From contig OZ253548.1 in NCBI GenBank assembly GCA_965262595.1, positions 2,790,001 through 2,854,000 of the forward strand: a stretch of DNA of 64,000 nt, in the 5' to 3' direction. The DNA is from CATQHB01 sp965262595. Lineage in GTDB: Bacteria; Chloroflexota; Dehalococcoidia; Lucifugimonadales; UBA3495. A program made the position numbers and the translations under genes. Positions 23,903 through 32,784 of this stretch are shown one piece after another. The notes below the pieces were generated by a model that worked only from the letters and a program-made list of their open reading frames with translations, ran no database searches and was not told where the DNA came from. Within the stretch, counting starts at the first letter, position 1, and every line of letters starts with the position of its first letter.

Positions 23903-24160
23903 ACCGGATTGCCTCCCCTGGGCCGCCCGGCGGCGACGGTTTGAGTGTCGTGGCGTAGGTGCGCGCGGCGATGCTGGCCTACGTTGGTTGGGGGATAGAC
24001 TTCCTTGCCACTGCCAACCGGGGGTAGTATAGTTCGGCTAGATCAATTCCTCAATCCACGTTGCCCCGCGGCGTACCATAGCCGGACCAGGGCTGGACGG
24101 TAAATCGCTGCATTTATCTGGTTGCTGATACTAATTTAACCTGGCTATAAGAGGAGCAAA

Positions 24161-25024
24161 ATGAACCTGACTGAACGACGTGAACGTTTCCGAGCTATTC
24201 TGGCCGGAGACCGTTGTGTCCATCCGGCCTCGGTTTTTGACCCCATGTCGGCCCGGGCTGCCGAGGATTTGGGTTTCGAAGTAGGGATGTTCGCCGGTTC
24301 CATCGCCTCCGGCACGGTGCTGGGAGCGCCGGACCTGATTGTATTGACCCTGACCGAGTTTGCCCAGCAGATTCACCGGATTTGTCGCGCCGGGAACATC
24401 AGCCTGATGGTGGATGCCGACCACGGTTATGGCAACGCCCTTAACGTCCGCCGCACGGTGGAAGAACTGGAAACCGCCGGCGTGTCCTGCCTGACTATTG
24501 AAGACACCCAACTACCCCTGAGTTTCGGCGCCGGTGGCGAGGGCCAGCTTATTTCGGTGGAAGAGGGCGTGGGTAAGATGAAGGCCGCCCTGTCCGGTCG
24601 TCAAGACCCCAACCTGGTCGTGGCCGGACGCAGCAGCGCCCTCCGCAACGGCGGCGTGGCCGAGGCCATCAAGCGGGCCAAGGCTTACGAGGCGGCCGGA
24701 GTGGATGCGATGTTCCTGGCCGGCGCCCAGACCCGGGCCGAGGTTGAGGAAGTCAGCGCCGAGGTGAACATTCCCCTGCTGCTGGGCGGCGCCGGCGGCG
24801 AGTTGGCCGACCTGGACTTCTTGAGCGGGGCCGGCGTCCGCGTGGCCCTGCAAGGCCACCTGCCCTTTGCGGCGGCGGTAAAAGCAGCCTACGACACGCT
24901 CAAAGCATTGCGGGACGGAGTGGCCCCGGCCGACCTGACGGACAGCCTGGCCTCGCCGGAACTGATGGGCCAGCTAACCCGCCGCGCCGACTACAACGAG
25001 TGGATTAAGGAGTGGTTGGGGTAG
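24161..25024 (+). CDS. Oxaloacetate decarboxylase / PEP mutase-isocitrate lyase superfamily enzyme
   Basis: A 287-residue cytosolic barrel enzyme. Hallmarks are F-D-P-M-S-A-R-A-A near 27, A-G-S-I-A-S-G (substrate loop), V-D-A-D-H-G-Y-G-N-A with the Mg ligand Asp pair near 87, and T-I-E-D-T near 114. The E-D-T and D-H-G-Y-G patterns fit the oxaloacetate decarboxylase (PA4872-like) branch rather than isocitrate lyase, which needs a K-x-C-G-H loop. AGAGGAG stands 5-6 nt before the ATG. It is monocistronic. Confidence 0.88.
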   Translation: MNLTERRERFRAILAGDRCVHPASVFDPMSARAAEDLGFEVGMFAGSIASGTVLGAPDLIVLTLTEFAQQIHRICRAGNISLMVDADHGYGNALNVRRTVEELETAGVSCLTIEDTQLPLSFGAGGEGQLISVEEGVGKMKAALSGRQDPNLVVAGRSSALRNGGVAEAIKRAKAYEAAGVDAMFLAGAQTRAEVEEVSAEVNIPLLLGGAGGELADLDFLSGAGVRVALQGHLPFAAAVKAAYDTLKALRDGVAPADLTDSLASPELMGQLTRRADYNEWIKEWLG

Positions 25025-25098
25025 GTTGTGGGTTTGTCCGCCTTCTGCCGTAGGGGCGCCCCTTGTGGGTGCCTCATCCCACTACAAGAGGAATGAAC

Positions 25099-26142
25099 AT
25101 GGTAAATAGAAGGCTACGGGATTCCTTAGATGCTGCCGCTAATCGTGCAAGAGAAACCCGGGATGCGACAGGTAAAGCAGGGCAGGACGCCGTTCAGAGA
25201 ATCGGCGACGTCACCGCTTCATTTACGGAAAAGGTTGAGGGTCTTGCGACTGCTTCCGTCGAATTAGCAAGAGGAGCGACGGATGAGTTACTGACGGGAA
25301 CTGCCTCAATCGCTAACCAGTTGCAGCAGATTCCCGGCGACGTACTGGACAAGTTGTTCCAGGAATGTCCGGTGCCTATGTTTATCCTGCCCATAGGTCC
25401 CGCCCCGGAAGACTTCGTCATTGTCTTTCAATTTGATGAAATGTTCGACAATTTGAAGTCGGGTATATTTGTCCGCCCCAAGATAGAGGCTTGGGCCGCC
25501 CGTGATGAAGGCTGGGATGTTGAACATTTGGGTAAGGAACTGAAAAGGGAGTTCACCCGGCAATTCGACGCTACCCGTGAGCGGATGGTTAAGTCCGGGG
25601 AGGTTGATATCAAGAAGTTGGAGGCGCAGATGGAGCGCCAGTCCAGGGAAATGTCTAACAAGCTAACCGGGACGGTGTCGTCGTTGGCTAAGGCGCCCAT
25701 TCAGGCCACGTTGGGGGGTATGATGCTGAACCCCTTTACGGCAATGTTTACTTGGCCATTGGGACTCTGTTACTTGGGCCTTGCAGTTTATAATGGGTAT
25801 CAAGCATTCAACTTGCCCTTAAAATATCTGGAAATACGGTCTAACAGGGGCGAAACTCGACAGGAGTTAAGGGAGCAGGAAAGGAAATTGGACCAACTGG
25901 AAGCGGATTTTGACAGCAAGAATGAGGCTTTTCAGCGCGCTGTCGGCAACGTCGAGATTAAGACGCACCCACAGCTCCAAACCCTCTACCGGCTGATTTG
26001 CGAAAAAGAAGGCATAAGTTTCCAGCCCGGCACTACCGGAGCCGTTTCCGGGGATGCTCCCGATGCCCGGCCTTACTTGGAGAACCGCGACTTTCGGAAT
26101 AAGCTGCCCAGGCGCTATCGCAATCTGCTAAAATCACTGTAG
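25099..26142 (+). CDS. Unknown protein with coiled coils and one hydrophobic segment
   Basis: About 347 residues from the second of two adjacent ATGs, chosen for its spacing to AAGAGG. Residues 1-75 are helical with A/T/E repeats like LEA or apolipoprotein-type helices. Residues 90-200 form a soluble domain (P-V-P-M-F-I-L-P-I-G-P then V-I-V-F-Q-F-D-E). A long hydrophobic stretch lies near residues 205-240, followed by a coiled coil (R-Q-E-L-R-E-Q-E-R-K-L-D-Q-L-E). This suggests a membrane-associated protein. I do not recognise the family. It lies just after the decarboxylase gene but with its own ribosome-binding site. Confidence 0.7.
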   Translation: MVNRRLRDSLDAAANRARETRDATGKAGQDAVQRIGDVTASFTEKVEGLATASVELARGATDELLTGTASIANQLQQIPGDVLDKLFQECPVPMFILPIGPAPEDFVIVFQFDEMFDNLKSGIFVRPKIEAWAARDEGWDVEHLGKELKREFTRQFDATRERMVKSGEVDIKKLEAQMERQSREMSNKLTGTVSSLAKAPIQATLGGMMLNPFTAMFTWPLGLCYLGLAVYNGYQAFNLPLKYLEIRSNRGETRQELREQERKLDQLEADFDSKNEAFQRAVGNVEIKTHPQLQTLYRLICEKEGISFQPGTTGAVSGDAPDARPYLENRDFRNKLPRRYRNLLKSL

Positions 26143-26187
26143 ATTCGCCGGTAGTCAAGCATTCATACACAACAAGGAGGCCCACCC

Positions 26188-26580
26188 ATGAACTTCACCC
26201 AGAACCATCTGCACTTTCGGAGCGAAGACCCGGACGCTGCCGCCAAATTCTATTGCGACAACTTCGGCGCAAGTATTGCCTCGGAGCGGCCCCTGTCCAC
26301 CACCAAGTCCATCACGCTGGCTCTGAACGGCCATACCTTGATGACCATTTCCGGCCGGGCCGAAGGCGAAGACCCGGTGCCCGGTTCCACGGAACCCCGC
26401 TACGGTCTGGACCATTTCGGGTTTGAGGTGGACGATATGGAAGCCGCCGCCGCCCAGTTTCGGGCTAACGGGGTCCACCTGATTTGCGAACCCTGGACTA
26501 TGCCGTCCGGTTCGATGGTGGCTTTCGTTGAAGCCCCCGACCATGTCAGCGTGGAGATCATCCAGCGGCCGCAGAGCTAA
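26188..26580 (+). CDS. VOC superfamily protein (glyoxalase/bleomycin-resistance type)
   Basis: A 130-residue protein with the paired beta-alpha-beta-beta-beta modules. The first module starts N-H-L-H-F-R-S-E-D-P-D-A-A-A-K-F-Y (metal His near 7), the second D-H-F-G-F-E-V-D-D-M-E-A-A-A near 74, and the closing strand has V-E-I-I-Q-R. Members are glyoxalases, dioxygenases or antibiotic-binding proteins; this one is unassigned. A strong aaggagg lies 8 nt before the ATG. Confidence 0.9.
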   Translation: MNFTQNHLHFRSEDPDAAAKFYCDNFGASIASERPLSTTKSITLALNGHTLMTISGRAEGEDPVPGSTEPRYGLDHFGFEVDDMEAAAAQFRANGVHLICEPWTMPSGSMVAFVEAPDHVSVEIIQRPQS

Positions 26581-26814
26581 TCGCGATGGGTTCAAGGCGG
26601 GGAATGGCGAGGTAACCCGGTAACCCAAGGTGGTACGCCGGGTTACTTGTACTGCGTCACTCCCTGTCTTTCGTTTCAATGCAGCCAGGCGGAACGGTAA
26701 AGGGCGGAACGGTAAAGATTGAAGGCGGCGACCGGCGATTGGGCCGGTCGGCGTGCGGCCTGACCCGTCCTGCCGGACCGGATAGCCCATCCGGTGGGGA
26801 TGGGCTTCTCGTAT

Positions 26815-27708
26815 TTATGGCCCCGGTTTCGCCTCCGGCGATAGTCCCTGGAAAAAGTCCGGTGGGACTGCTTCCCCGGCTTTCACCGGCGGCCACGCTC
26901 TCATGTAGTACTCCCGTCCCAGAATGAGGTTGGCAGCTTCTCGCGGCACTCGGTCATAGGGCCAGTCCGGCGCCACTTGGGTGCGGTGGCTCAGAATGCA
27001 GCCCATCTTTAGCTCCAGTTGACCGGATACGTCCAACTCCAGATGAATATCCTCGGGCGGCGCTCCGTCGTTGGCTCGCTCCGGCGCGGGCATGGGAAAG
27101 TCTATGCCCTGCTCTCGCAAGGTCAGCGCCCACTCCCGGCGAAAACCCCGGGGCCGCGCGCTGTAGAAAAGCCGCTCCGAGGCGTAGGGAGTTACCCCGT
27201 TTACCAGGTGCTGAGGGTAGGCCGAAGGGTCGGACGCCCGCCGGAAAGCCTCGGTGGTGTGGTGACAAATGGCGATGTGGTCCGGGTGTCCGTACAGTCC
27301 CGCCGGGTCGAAGGTCAGCACTACCTGGGGCCGGAAACGGCGAATCTCCTCCACCAACCGCTCCACTACCACCTCCGCCGGAGCGTTAACGAAGGCCTGG
27401 GGATGGGCGTTGGGCGGGGTTCCGACCATTCCCGAATCCCGATAATGCAGCAGGATATTGTCGGTCAAGCCCAGGATTCGGACGGCACGGGCCAGCTCGA
27501 CCTGACGCACCGAACCAATCGTATCCGGGGTGGCCGCCCCGGGCTGCCGAATTTCTCCTTCCTCCCCGCGGGTCGCCGTAATTAGTCGAACGCTCACCCC
27601 CCGGGCGGCATGGGCGGCCAAGGCTCCCCCTACCGGAAAAGCCTCATCGTCCGGGTGGGCGAAGCAAGCCAACAGGCGAAAGTTATTCTGGCTATTCAAC
27701 ATGGGCAT
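26815..27708 (-). CDS. PIG-L/LmbE family deacetylase
   Basis: A 297-residue zinc hydrolase. A-C-F-A-H-P-D-D-E-A-F-P-V-G-G at about 14-28 carries the canonical A-H-P-D-D-E site and G-H-P-D-H-I-A-I-C-H at about 148 carries the second ligand set. It is longer than the member at 19490 and closer to the MshB/Mca-like group, which act on GlcNAc-inositol thiol conjugates; that closeness is a guess from length and motifs. The ATG choice (27708 or 27702) is uncertain. Confidence 0.92.
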   Translation of the reverse strand: MPMLNSQNNFRLLACFAHPDDEAFPVGGALAAHAARGVSVRLITATRGEEGEIRQPGAATPDTIGSVRQVELARAVRILGLTDNILLHYRDSGMVGTPPNAHPQAFVNAPAEVVVERLVEEIRRFRPQVVLTFDPAGLYGHPDHIAICHHTTEAFRRASDPSAYPQHLVNGVTPYASERLFYSARPRGFRREWALTLREQGIDFPMPAPERANDGAPPEDIHLELDVSGQLELKMGCILSHRTQVAPDWPYDRVPREAANLILGREYYMRAWPPVKAGEAVPPDFFQGLSPEAKPGP

Positions 27709-27719
27709 TCAGTCCTGAT

Positions 27720-27760
27720 CAAAAATCCCGAGTTGGGCACGAAAATCCCGAGTTGGGCAC
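27720..27760 (+). repeat. Short direct repeat upstream of the PIG-L gene
   Basis: The 20-base unit aaaatcccgagttgggcacg occurs twice in tandem. Confidence 0.85.
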
Positions 27761-27883
27761 GAAGGAAAGCCGGTTCGTGGAAACGGGGGTCCTGGCGGCG
27801 GTCAAAACCCTGGAGTCCTATATCCTATAAGCGGCAACCCTGCTTCTAGCTTGGCCGGCAGCCGCCGACGGCGCCCTTCGCCG

Positions 27884-29074
27884 CTAGAAATTGTGGGGTG
27901 TCCACGGCTGATACCGGACGGCGAACATACGGTCGGCCCGCAGCAATGCCCCTGGAGTATGTTCCTCTACCAGGCCGGCTTGGGCCAGGGTACTGAAAGT
28001 TAAGGCTCCCAGGTAGGTTGAGGCCAAGTTATTAACCGGAATTACCAAATCCGGCGCCAAATCGGTGGCACGGCATGCGGCCCCTTCGCTGGAACCTTCC
28101 AGCTCGAACCGTCCGGCATTCCAGGGACATAAATCGTCCCGAACCTCCAACACCAGCCGGCCGCTTTCCATATAACGCCGGAGTTGCAGGGCGGCGCCCA
28201 CGTCAACCAGGCGCAGCCACAGACCGTCGCGGGTGGATCGCTGGAGCTGGCGCGGGTCGGCTAACAGCCAGGGCAGCGGGTCATCCACCGGACGCCGCTC
28301 CACCTCGGTGCAAGTGGTTAAGTCCACGTCGAAGCAAAATCGCCACAACGCGGTATTCGCTTCCGGAGTCGTCGCCATCAGCTCGTTCACGGTCAGGGTA
28401 TTGCCGTTAATACGGTACCGGGCGTAGCCTTCCACCTTCCCGCCATCCTCATAAGCGATATAAAATATACCGCCTTGACCGCCCTGGCGATGCTCCGGCG
28501 CCTGGGACTCCCGCTCCCACTGGTGATGCGGCTTCTGGAACACGCCGGGGCGTTCCAGGAGGCTCTGCCGGGAAACCTCGGCAAACTTCTTCTCGATATC
28601 CGCCGGATTGATAAATACCATTCGGCCGGTAGTGGCGTACGACCGAGTGTATGCGTTGTGCTGCCGCTCGATAGTCCACTGCTCCCGCAGGGTGGCGATG
28701 CCATACCCGAACCGGCCATAAATCAGGCTTTCGGAGGCAAACAGCCCGGCCATCGGCTCGCCCCGCTCGTAAATGTCCTTAATTTGATGGTTCATCATCC
28801 GGGTCATCACGCCCTGCCTGCGGTGAGTTGGCTGCACTGCGATGTTGGCTACCCCCGCCATGATTACCGAGGCTCCGGGCAAAGACATCTCAAGCCGGTG
28901 CGAATGAGCGCCGCCGACAATGTGGCCCTCATCGAATATGGCGATGGAACGCTCCAGGTCGAAACGGGGCCGCAGCGCTTCCGGTTCAACGGTCAGCCGG
29001 TTGCCATAAGCCCGCGCCTCAACCCGAACCCACTCGGCGAATTCGTCATCGGTTACCGCCCTCAATTCCAGCAT
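27884..29074 (-). CDS. Eis-like GNAT acetyltransferase with C-terminal SCP2 domain
   Basis: A 396-residue cytosolic protein of the Eis family layout. The first GNAT domain has V-A-N-I-A-V-Q-P-T-H-R-R-Q-G-V-M-T-R-M-M at about 75-94 (acetyl-CoA loop R-R-Q-G) and S-E-S-L-I-Y-G-R-F-G-Y-G near 115. The central degenerate GNAT domain covers about 140-285, and the SCP2-like domain covers 290-396, ending in a free C-terminus as in Eis, where the terminal carboxylate acts in catalysis. Eis enzymes acetylate multiple amines of aminoglycosides or protein lysines; the natural substrate here is unknown. Confidence 0.88.
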   Translation of the reverse strand: MLELRAVTDDEFAEWVRVEARAYGNRLTVEPEALRPRFDLERSIAIFDEGHIVGGAHSHRLEMSLPGASVIMAGVANIAVQPTHRRQGVMTRMMNHQIKDIYERGEPMAGLFASESLIYGRFGYGIATLREQWTIERQHNAYTRSYATTGRMVFINPADIEKKFAEVSRQSLLERPGVFQKPHHQWERESQAPEHRQGGQGGIFYIAYEDGGKVEGYARYRINGNTLTVNELMATTPEANTALWRFCFDVDLTTCTEVERRPVDDPLPWLLADPRQLQRSTRDGLWLRLVDVGAALQLRRYMESGRLVLEVRDDLCPWNAGRFELEGSSEGAACRATDLAPDLVIPVNNLASTYLGALTFSTLAQAGLVEEHTPGALLRADRMFAVRYQPWTPHNF

Positions 29075-29256
29075 CGAGTTTACTCTCCTGGTGGTCCAAT
29101 CGGTTTCAATGAAATATAGACATAGTTAGAATCATAGACATAGTCAATCGATCTCGGCCGGGCGCCGGAGCCATAAGTGGGCAGCATTAGATCGAGCGCC
29201 GCAACTTAACCGCTTGTCAATGATACCCGCCCCGGCCCCCCTCGCCTAGTCCGGAT

Positions 29257-29460
29257 TCAGGCCAAGCGGCTCTGGGGTGCAGGCTTCAAAACATCGAGTG
29301 CGTTAAAGGGGTTCTCCGCCAAACCTTGAAGACCCATAATAATGCACTCGGTATCTTCTGCCAAGGCGACATCCAGCATCGGCTCCTCCCGCCGAGAAAG
29401 GCGCCGGTCTCAAAACCGTGCATCGCCTCAATGTCCCCCGCTACAGTCGGGCCGGCGGCA
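29257..29460 (-). pseudogene. Frameshifted C-terminal gene fragment
   Basis: On the minus strand one frame reads T-V-A-G-D-I-E-A-M-H-G-F-E-T-G-A-F-L-G-G and the next frame continues as M-L-D-V-A-L-A-E-D-T-E-C-I-I-M-G-L-Q-G-L to a TGA at 29257-29259. The two pieces join into one protein-like segment through a frameshift near 29385. No start is present. I do not recognise the parent family. Confidence 0.4.
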
Positions 29461-29519
29461 CAGCGGCGTCCCAACCGGCCCCGTTGACGCTGCTTAACGG
29501 CACTGCTAGAGTGAGTCCC

Positions 29520-29680
29520 AAGGAGCCTCTGAATAAGTCATTAAACTCCGGCGCCTTCACCTAGTCGTTCCTGCGCAGGCAGGAACCTCGGTCCACAACG
29601 TTTTAGGTTCCTGCCTGCGCAGGAACGACGGGTAGGGTAGGGATAAACACCCAGGTCACGGACTTATTCAGAGTATCCCT
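29520..29680. repeat. MITE-like hairpin element, copy 2 (most complete)
   Basis: The terminal inverted repeats are aaggagcctctgaataagtc and gacttattcagagtatccct. Inside are two hairpins built from cgttcctgcgcaggcaggaa and gttcctgcctgcgcaggaac, separated by ctcggtccacaacgttttag; the two can also pair with each other into one long stem. It lies between the divergent eis-like and msrA genes, and encodes no protein. Confidence 0.9.
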
Positions 29681-29854
29681 AATTCGTGAACCCCTCGTTT
29701 CGCCTGCAATCCGATGTCAACCGGGCCGCGAACCATCGGAGACGAGCCGGTATTCGCGCCTGGGCCGGCCGAGACCGGCCATCCGGAACGTTTGGCGGAC
29801 ATTATCGGGTAAGATTATATGATTAAAGAAATTTAGCCGGTGGAGAAAGAAACT

Positions 29855-30400
29855 ATGGTTGACAACAGTAACAATGAGGTCACGGTGCTGGGCGGCGGAT
29901 GCTTCTGGTGCGTTGAAGCCGTTTACACCGACATTAAAGGCGTAACGGCGGTCACCTCCGGTTACTCCGGGGGCCACACGGTTAATCCTACCTACTATGA
30001 GGTCTGCGGCGAAAGGACCGGACATGCCGAGGTGGTGCAGGTTGAATTCGACCCAAGCCAAATCACCTTCCCGGAGGTGCTGGAGGTGTTTTTTGCCAGC
30101 CACGACCCCACCACGCTCAACCGCCAGGGGGCGGACCAGGGCACCCGCTACCGCTCAGTGGTTCTTTACACCAGTGAGTCCCAGAAAGACCAGGCGGCGG
30201 AGTTCATCAAGGAACTGAATGCGTCAGGCGAACTGAATGGGCCGGTGGTAACCGAGCTGGCTCCATTCCAGGTATTCTATGAGGCGGAACCGGAGCATAA
30301 GCTGTTTTACCAGAACAATCCCGGCAGTATGTATTGCCAGATAGTAATCAGGCCCAAGGTTGCCAAAATCCGGCAGAAGTTCGCCAAGATCCTGCGCTAG
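29855..30400 (+). CDS. msrA: Peptide methionine-S-sulfoxide reductase
   Basis: A 181-residue cytosolic repair enzyme that reduces Met-S-sulfoxide in proteins or free form using thioredoxin. The active-site motif G-G-G-C-F-W-C-V-E lies at residues about 13-21, followed by G-V-T-A-V-T-S-G-Y-S-G-G, the Y-E-V-C segment with G-H-A-E-V-V-Q-V, and Y-R-S-V-V-L-Y. The length is standard and there is no fused MsrB. The ATG at 29855 has GGAGAAAG upstream; a GTG 15 nt earlier is the alternative. The nucleophile is Cys here, unlike the three Sec candidates in this window. Confidence 0.95.
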   Translation: MVDNSNNEVTVLGGGCFWCVEAVYTDIKGVTAVTSGYSGGHTVNPTYYEVCGERTGHAEVVQVEFDPSQITFPEVLEVFFASHDPTTLNRQGADQGTRYRSVVLYTSESQKDQAAEFIKELNASGELNGPVVTELAPFQVFYEAEPEHKLFYQNNPGSMYCQIVIRPKVAKIRQKFAKILR

Positions 30401-30437
30401 GCCGGTGGCCGGGCAGGAGAGACGGTTGCGCGTCCAT

Positions 30438-30540
30438 AGTGAGCCGGTCCTTCGACACGCTCAGGATGAGCGGGTTAGGTACCGGCTTTGGGATAAGCTC
30501 GGGATGAGCGGGAGCTTGCCTGAGCAGTGACCCTGAGCAG
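30438..30540. repeat. Small palindromic dispersed repeat, variant copy
   Basis: gtgagccggtccttcgacac and gctcaggatgagcggg form the usual arms, followed by partial units ggataagctcgggatgagcg. Confidence 0.6.
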
Positions 30541-30647
30541 TGACCATTGAAAGACCTGGCCTTTCTACTCGGAGTCTTGACAACCTTGGTTGGTAGCGAT
30601 AGCATAAAATCGGCCCGAAACCCCGGTGAGCAATGTAGCTTAACAAT

Positions 30648-30835
30648 TTAATAGCGCCCCAGGTACCGATACGGTTTAAAAGGGAAGGCAGTGAATATTC
30701 TGCCGCGGTAGCGCCACTGTAAACGGGGTGCCGGCTCGATAAAACGCCACTGTCTCGGCAATAGAGATGGGAAGGTGTGAGTTGGCGCTAACCCGTGAGC
30801 CAGGAGACCTGCTTGGGAGTGCGGAGCTCTACTCT
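30648..30835 (+). promoter_or_regulatory. Cobalamin (B12) riboswitch
   Basis: The conserved core elements are present in order: aaaagggaaggcagtgaa, tctgccgcggtagcgccact + gtaaa, a second gccactg, gatgggaaggtgtga, and the B12-box-like tail gtgagccaggagacctgc. This is the standard adenosylcobalamin riboswitch layout. It reads on the plus strand and is followed about 75 nt later by an intrinsic terminator. It points to control of the downstream importer by cobalamin, with cobalt or a corrinoid as a plausible cargo. Confidence 0.92.
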
Positions 30836-30910
30836 GCGCCAAACAGAAGTGGTTCCAGCTTAATTAATGCTGGCCTTGGCCGGCTTGTTAACCAGCAAAC
30901 GATACCGGAG

Positions 30911-30945
30911 AAAACCCCTGGCGCAGATTGAGCCAGGGGTTTTTA
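30911..30945 (+). terminator. Intrinsic terminator of the riboswitch expression platform
   Basis: The stem aaaacccctggc with gccaggggttttt closes a 9-nt loop and runs into ttttattt. Between the riboswitch and this stem lies gctggccttggccggcttgt, which could form a competing hairpin. Confidence 0.92.
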
Positions 30946-31166
30946 TTTGTTCGCCCGCCCAGGCGGTCCAGCGGTCCAGCGGTCCAGCTTCGAGCTGCCG
31001 GATCGGGAAGGAACGAATCGCGTAACTGAAACTGTATTCTCGTACCTCGCGAACAGCAGATTTTCCGTATTTGCGAAATCGGGGCAAGCTCGGGGTAAGC
31101 TCGGGGTAAGCTCGGGGTAAGGGACTTGGGGCCGTCTAAAGTCATCGAAACTGATGAGGTCTTTTG

Positions 31167-32783
31167 ATGAAAATGCTTAAAAGGATCATCTACCCCTTTC
31201 TGGGTATGCTGCTGACGGTCATGATCCTTGGCTGTAGCTCGGCCCAGCCCCAGACTGCGCCGCCGGCTGTAGCTGCAACCACCGCGCCGGAATCGCAACC
31301 GGAAGCCGCGTCTGTTCCGGCGGAGGCGGGAGTCCTGGAGCAGCGAGTCCTGAAGGTAGCGTTGACCTTTCTGGATGAGCCTCCCGACCCCTATAAGGCG
31401 GGGTGGCTTGCCGTCCCCACGGGCCTGACCGAAACCCTGTTCCGGCTGGGAATCGACCTGAAGCCGGAGCCTTGGCTGGCCTCCGGAGCCACCCAGACCG
31501 ACCCCCTTACCTGGGAAGTGTCCCTGCGGCCCAATGTAAAGTTTCATAACGGCGCGACCATGGACGCCGCGAAGGTGAAAGGGTCTTTGGAATTGGCTTT
31601 AGAACGCAGTCCCGGCACCAGGGCATTGCTGGGCATTGACCGCGTGGAGGTGAAAGACCCGGCTACCGTGGTCATTGTGACCCTGGCGCCGAACCCCACG
31701 CTGCCCGGCCTGCTCACCAATCAGAACACCAGCATCGCCGACCCGGATACGGTTCCGGACTTGCCGGAAGAATCGGCTTCCGTCGCGGCGGCAACCGGGC
31801 CCTTCAAGCTGGTTTCCTTCTCGGCGGATGCGTCGATGACGGTGGCGGCCCATGCCGATTATTGGCAGGGGACTCCGGCGGTGGACTTGGTCGAGTATTT
31901 CGCCTTCACCGAGAGCAACAGTCGGCTTATTGCGCTGCAGAGCGGCGACGTGGACCTGTCGGTCAATCTCTCTCCCCAGGGCGCCGAGGTTGTGGAAAAG
32001 GACCCTTCCCTGGAACTGAAGGCCGCGCCGCCCTCCGGCATGACCTTCATGTTCATCAATCACGACCGGCCGGCGATGCAGGACGTGCGGGTGCGGCAGG
32101 CTTTGACCCTGGCTATCAACCGCCAAGCCTTGGTGGACGCTGTCGCCCAGGGCCTGGCAGTGGCGGCGGAAAGCATGTATCCACCGGGATTTCTGTCCTG
32201 CTCGAAAGTCGCCCCGTACGGCTACGACCCGGCGGCGGCGCGGGTTCTGCTGGCCGCCGCCGGTTATTCCGACGGCGACGGGGACGGCGTGGTGGAAAAG
32301 GATGGACAACCTTTGGAGCTGGTGCTGCAGACCTATCCCCAACAGCCTCTTTTGCCCCCGATGATCGAAGCGGTGCAGGGTATGCTGAAGGAAATAGGGG
32401 TGGGCGCAAAGGTGGAGATTGTGGAATGGACTCTGGCAAGCCAGGGAGGTTACGACCTTTTCGGCTACGTGAACAGCACCGTCACAACCGGAGACCCCCA
32501 GTGGGCCTTGACCCGCCAGTACCTCTCCGGCGGAGACGAGAACCGGGGAAATTACAGCAACTCCGCGGTGGACCAGGCGATAAGTCGGTTGACCGAGACC
32601 GCCGATCCGACCCAGCGGGTCCAGGCGGCCTGTGACGCCCTGAAAGCCGGACACGACGACGTTGCCCTGATCCCGGTGATGTTTCCAAACCGCTTGTACG
32701 GCGTTGCCGGAAAGGTGGACTGGCCCACCGGCCCGCACCCGCTGCAGCTCTATTTCATTGATCACCGTATCGGTTTGAAGTAG
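31167..32783 (+). CDS. ABC transporter substrate-binding lipoprotein (NikA/DppA family)
   Basis: A 538-residue family 5 solute-binding protein. The signal peptide ends in M-I-L-G-C (Cys 23). A P/A/E linker is followed by the family pattern W-L-A-S-G-A-T-Q-T-D-P-L-T-W-E-V-S-L-R-P-N-V-K-F-H-N-G and D-V-R-V-R-Q-A-L-T-L-A-I-N-R-Q-A-L-V. The lack of aromatic peptide-pocket features and the riboswitch upstream favour a nickel/cobalt or metallophore cargo over peptides, but that is inference. The ATG at 31167 has GAGG 7 nt upstream. It begins a tight three-gene operon, with 1 bp to the next gene. Confidence 0.88.
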   Translation: MKMLKRIIYPFLGMLLTVMILGCSSAQPQTAPPAVAATTAPESQPEAASVPAEAGVLEQRVLKVALTFLDEPPDPYKAGWLAVPTGLTETLFRLGIDLKPEPWLASGATQTDPLTWEVSLRPNVKFHNGATMDAAKVKGSLELALERSPGTRALLGIDRVEVKDPATVVIVTLAPNPTLPGLLTNQNTSIADPDTVPDLPEESASVAAATGPFKLVSFSADASMTVAAHADYWQGTPAVDLVEYFAFTESNSRLIALQSGDVDLSVNLSPQGAEVVEKDPSLELKAAPPSGMTFMFINHDRPAMQDVRVRQALTLAINRQALVDAVAQGLAVAAESMYPPGFLSCSKVAPYGYDPAAARVLLAAAGYSDGDGDGVVEKDGQPLELVLQTYPQQPLLPPMIEAVQGMLKEIGVGAKVEIVEWTLASQGGYDLFGYVNSTVTTGDPQWALTRQYLSGGDENRGNYSNSAVDQAISRLTETADPTQRVQAACDALKAGHDDVALIPVMFPNRLYGVAGKVDWPTGPHPLQLYFIDHRIGLK

Positions 32784-32784
32784 C

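Noticed and set aside
22764..23944. Several overlapping frames across the 15-bp array on both strands
   Set aside because: The repeat unit has no stop in these frames, so they are open by construction; only the minus-strand DUF429 frame has conserved sequence on both sides.
30860..31087. Open frame between the riboswitch terminator and the binding-protein gene
   Set aside because: It runs antisense through the terminator stem and repeat sequence, with no start signal.
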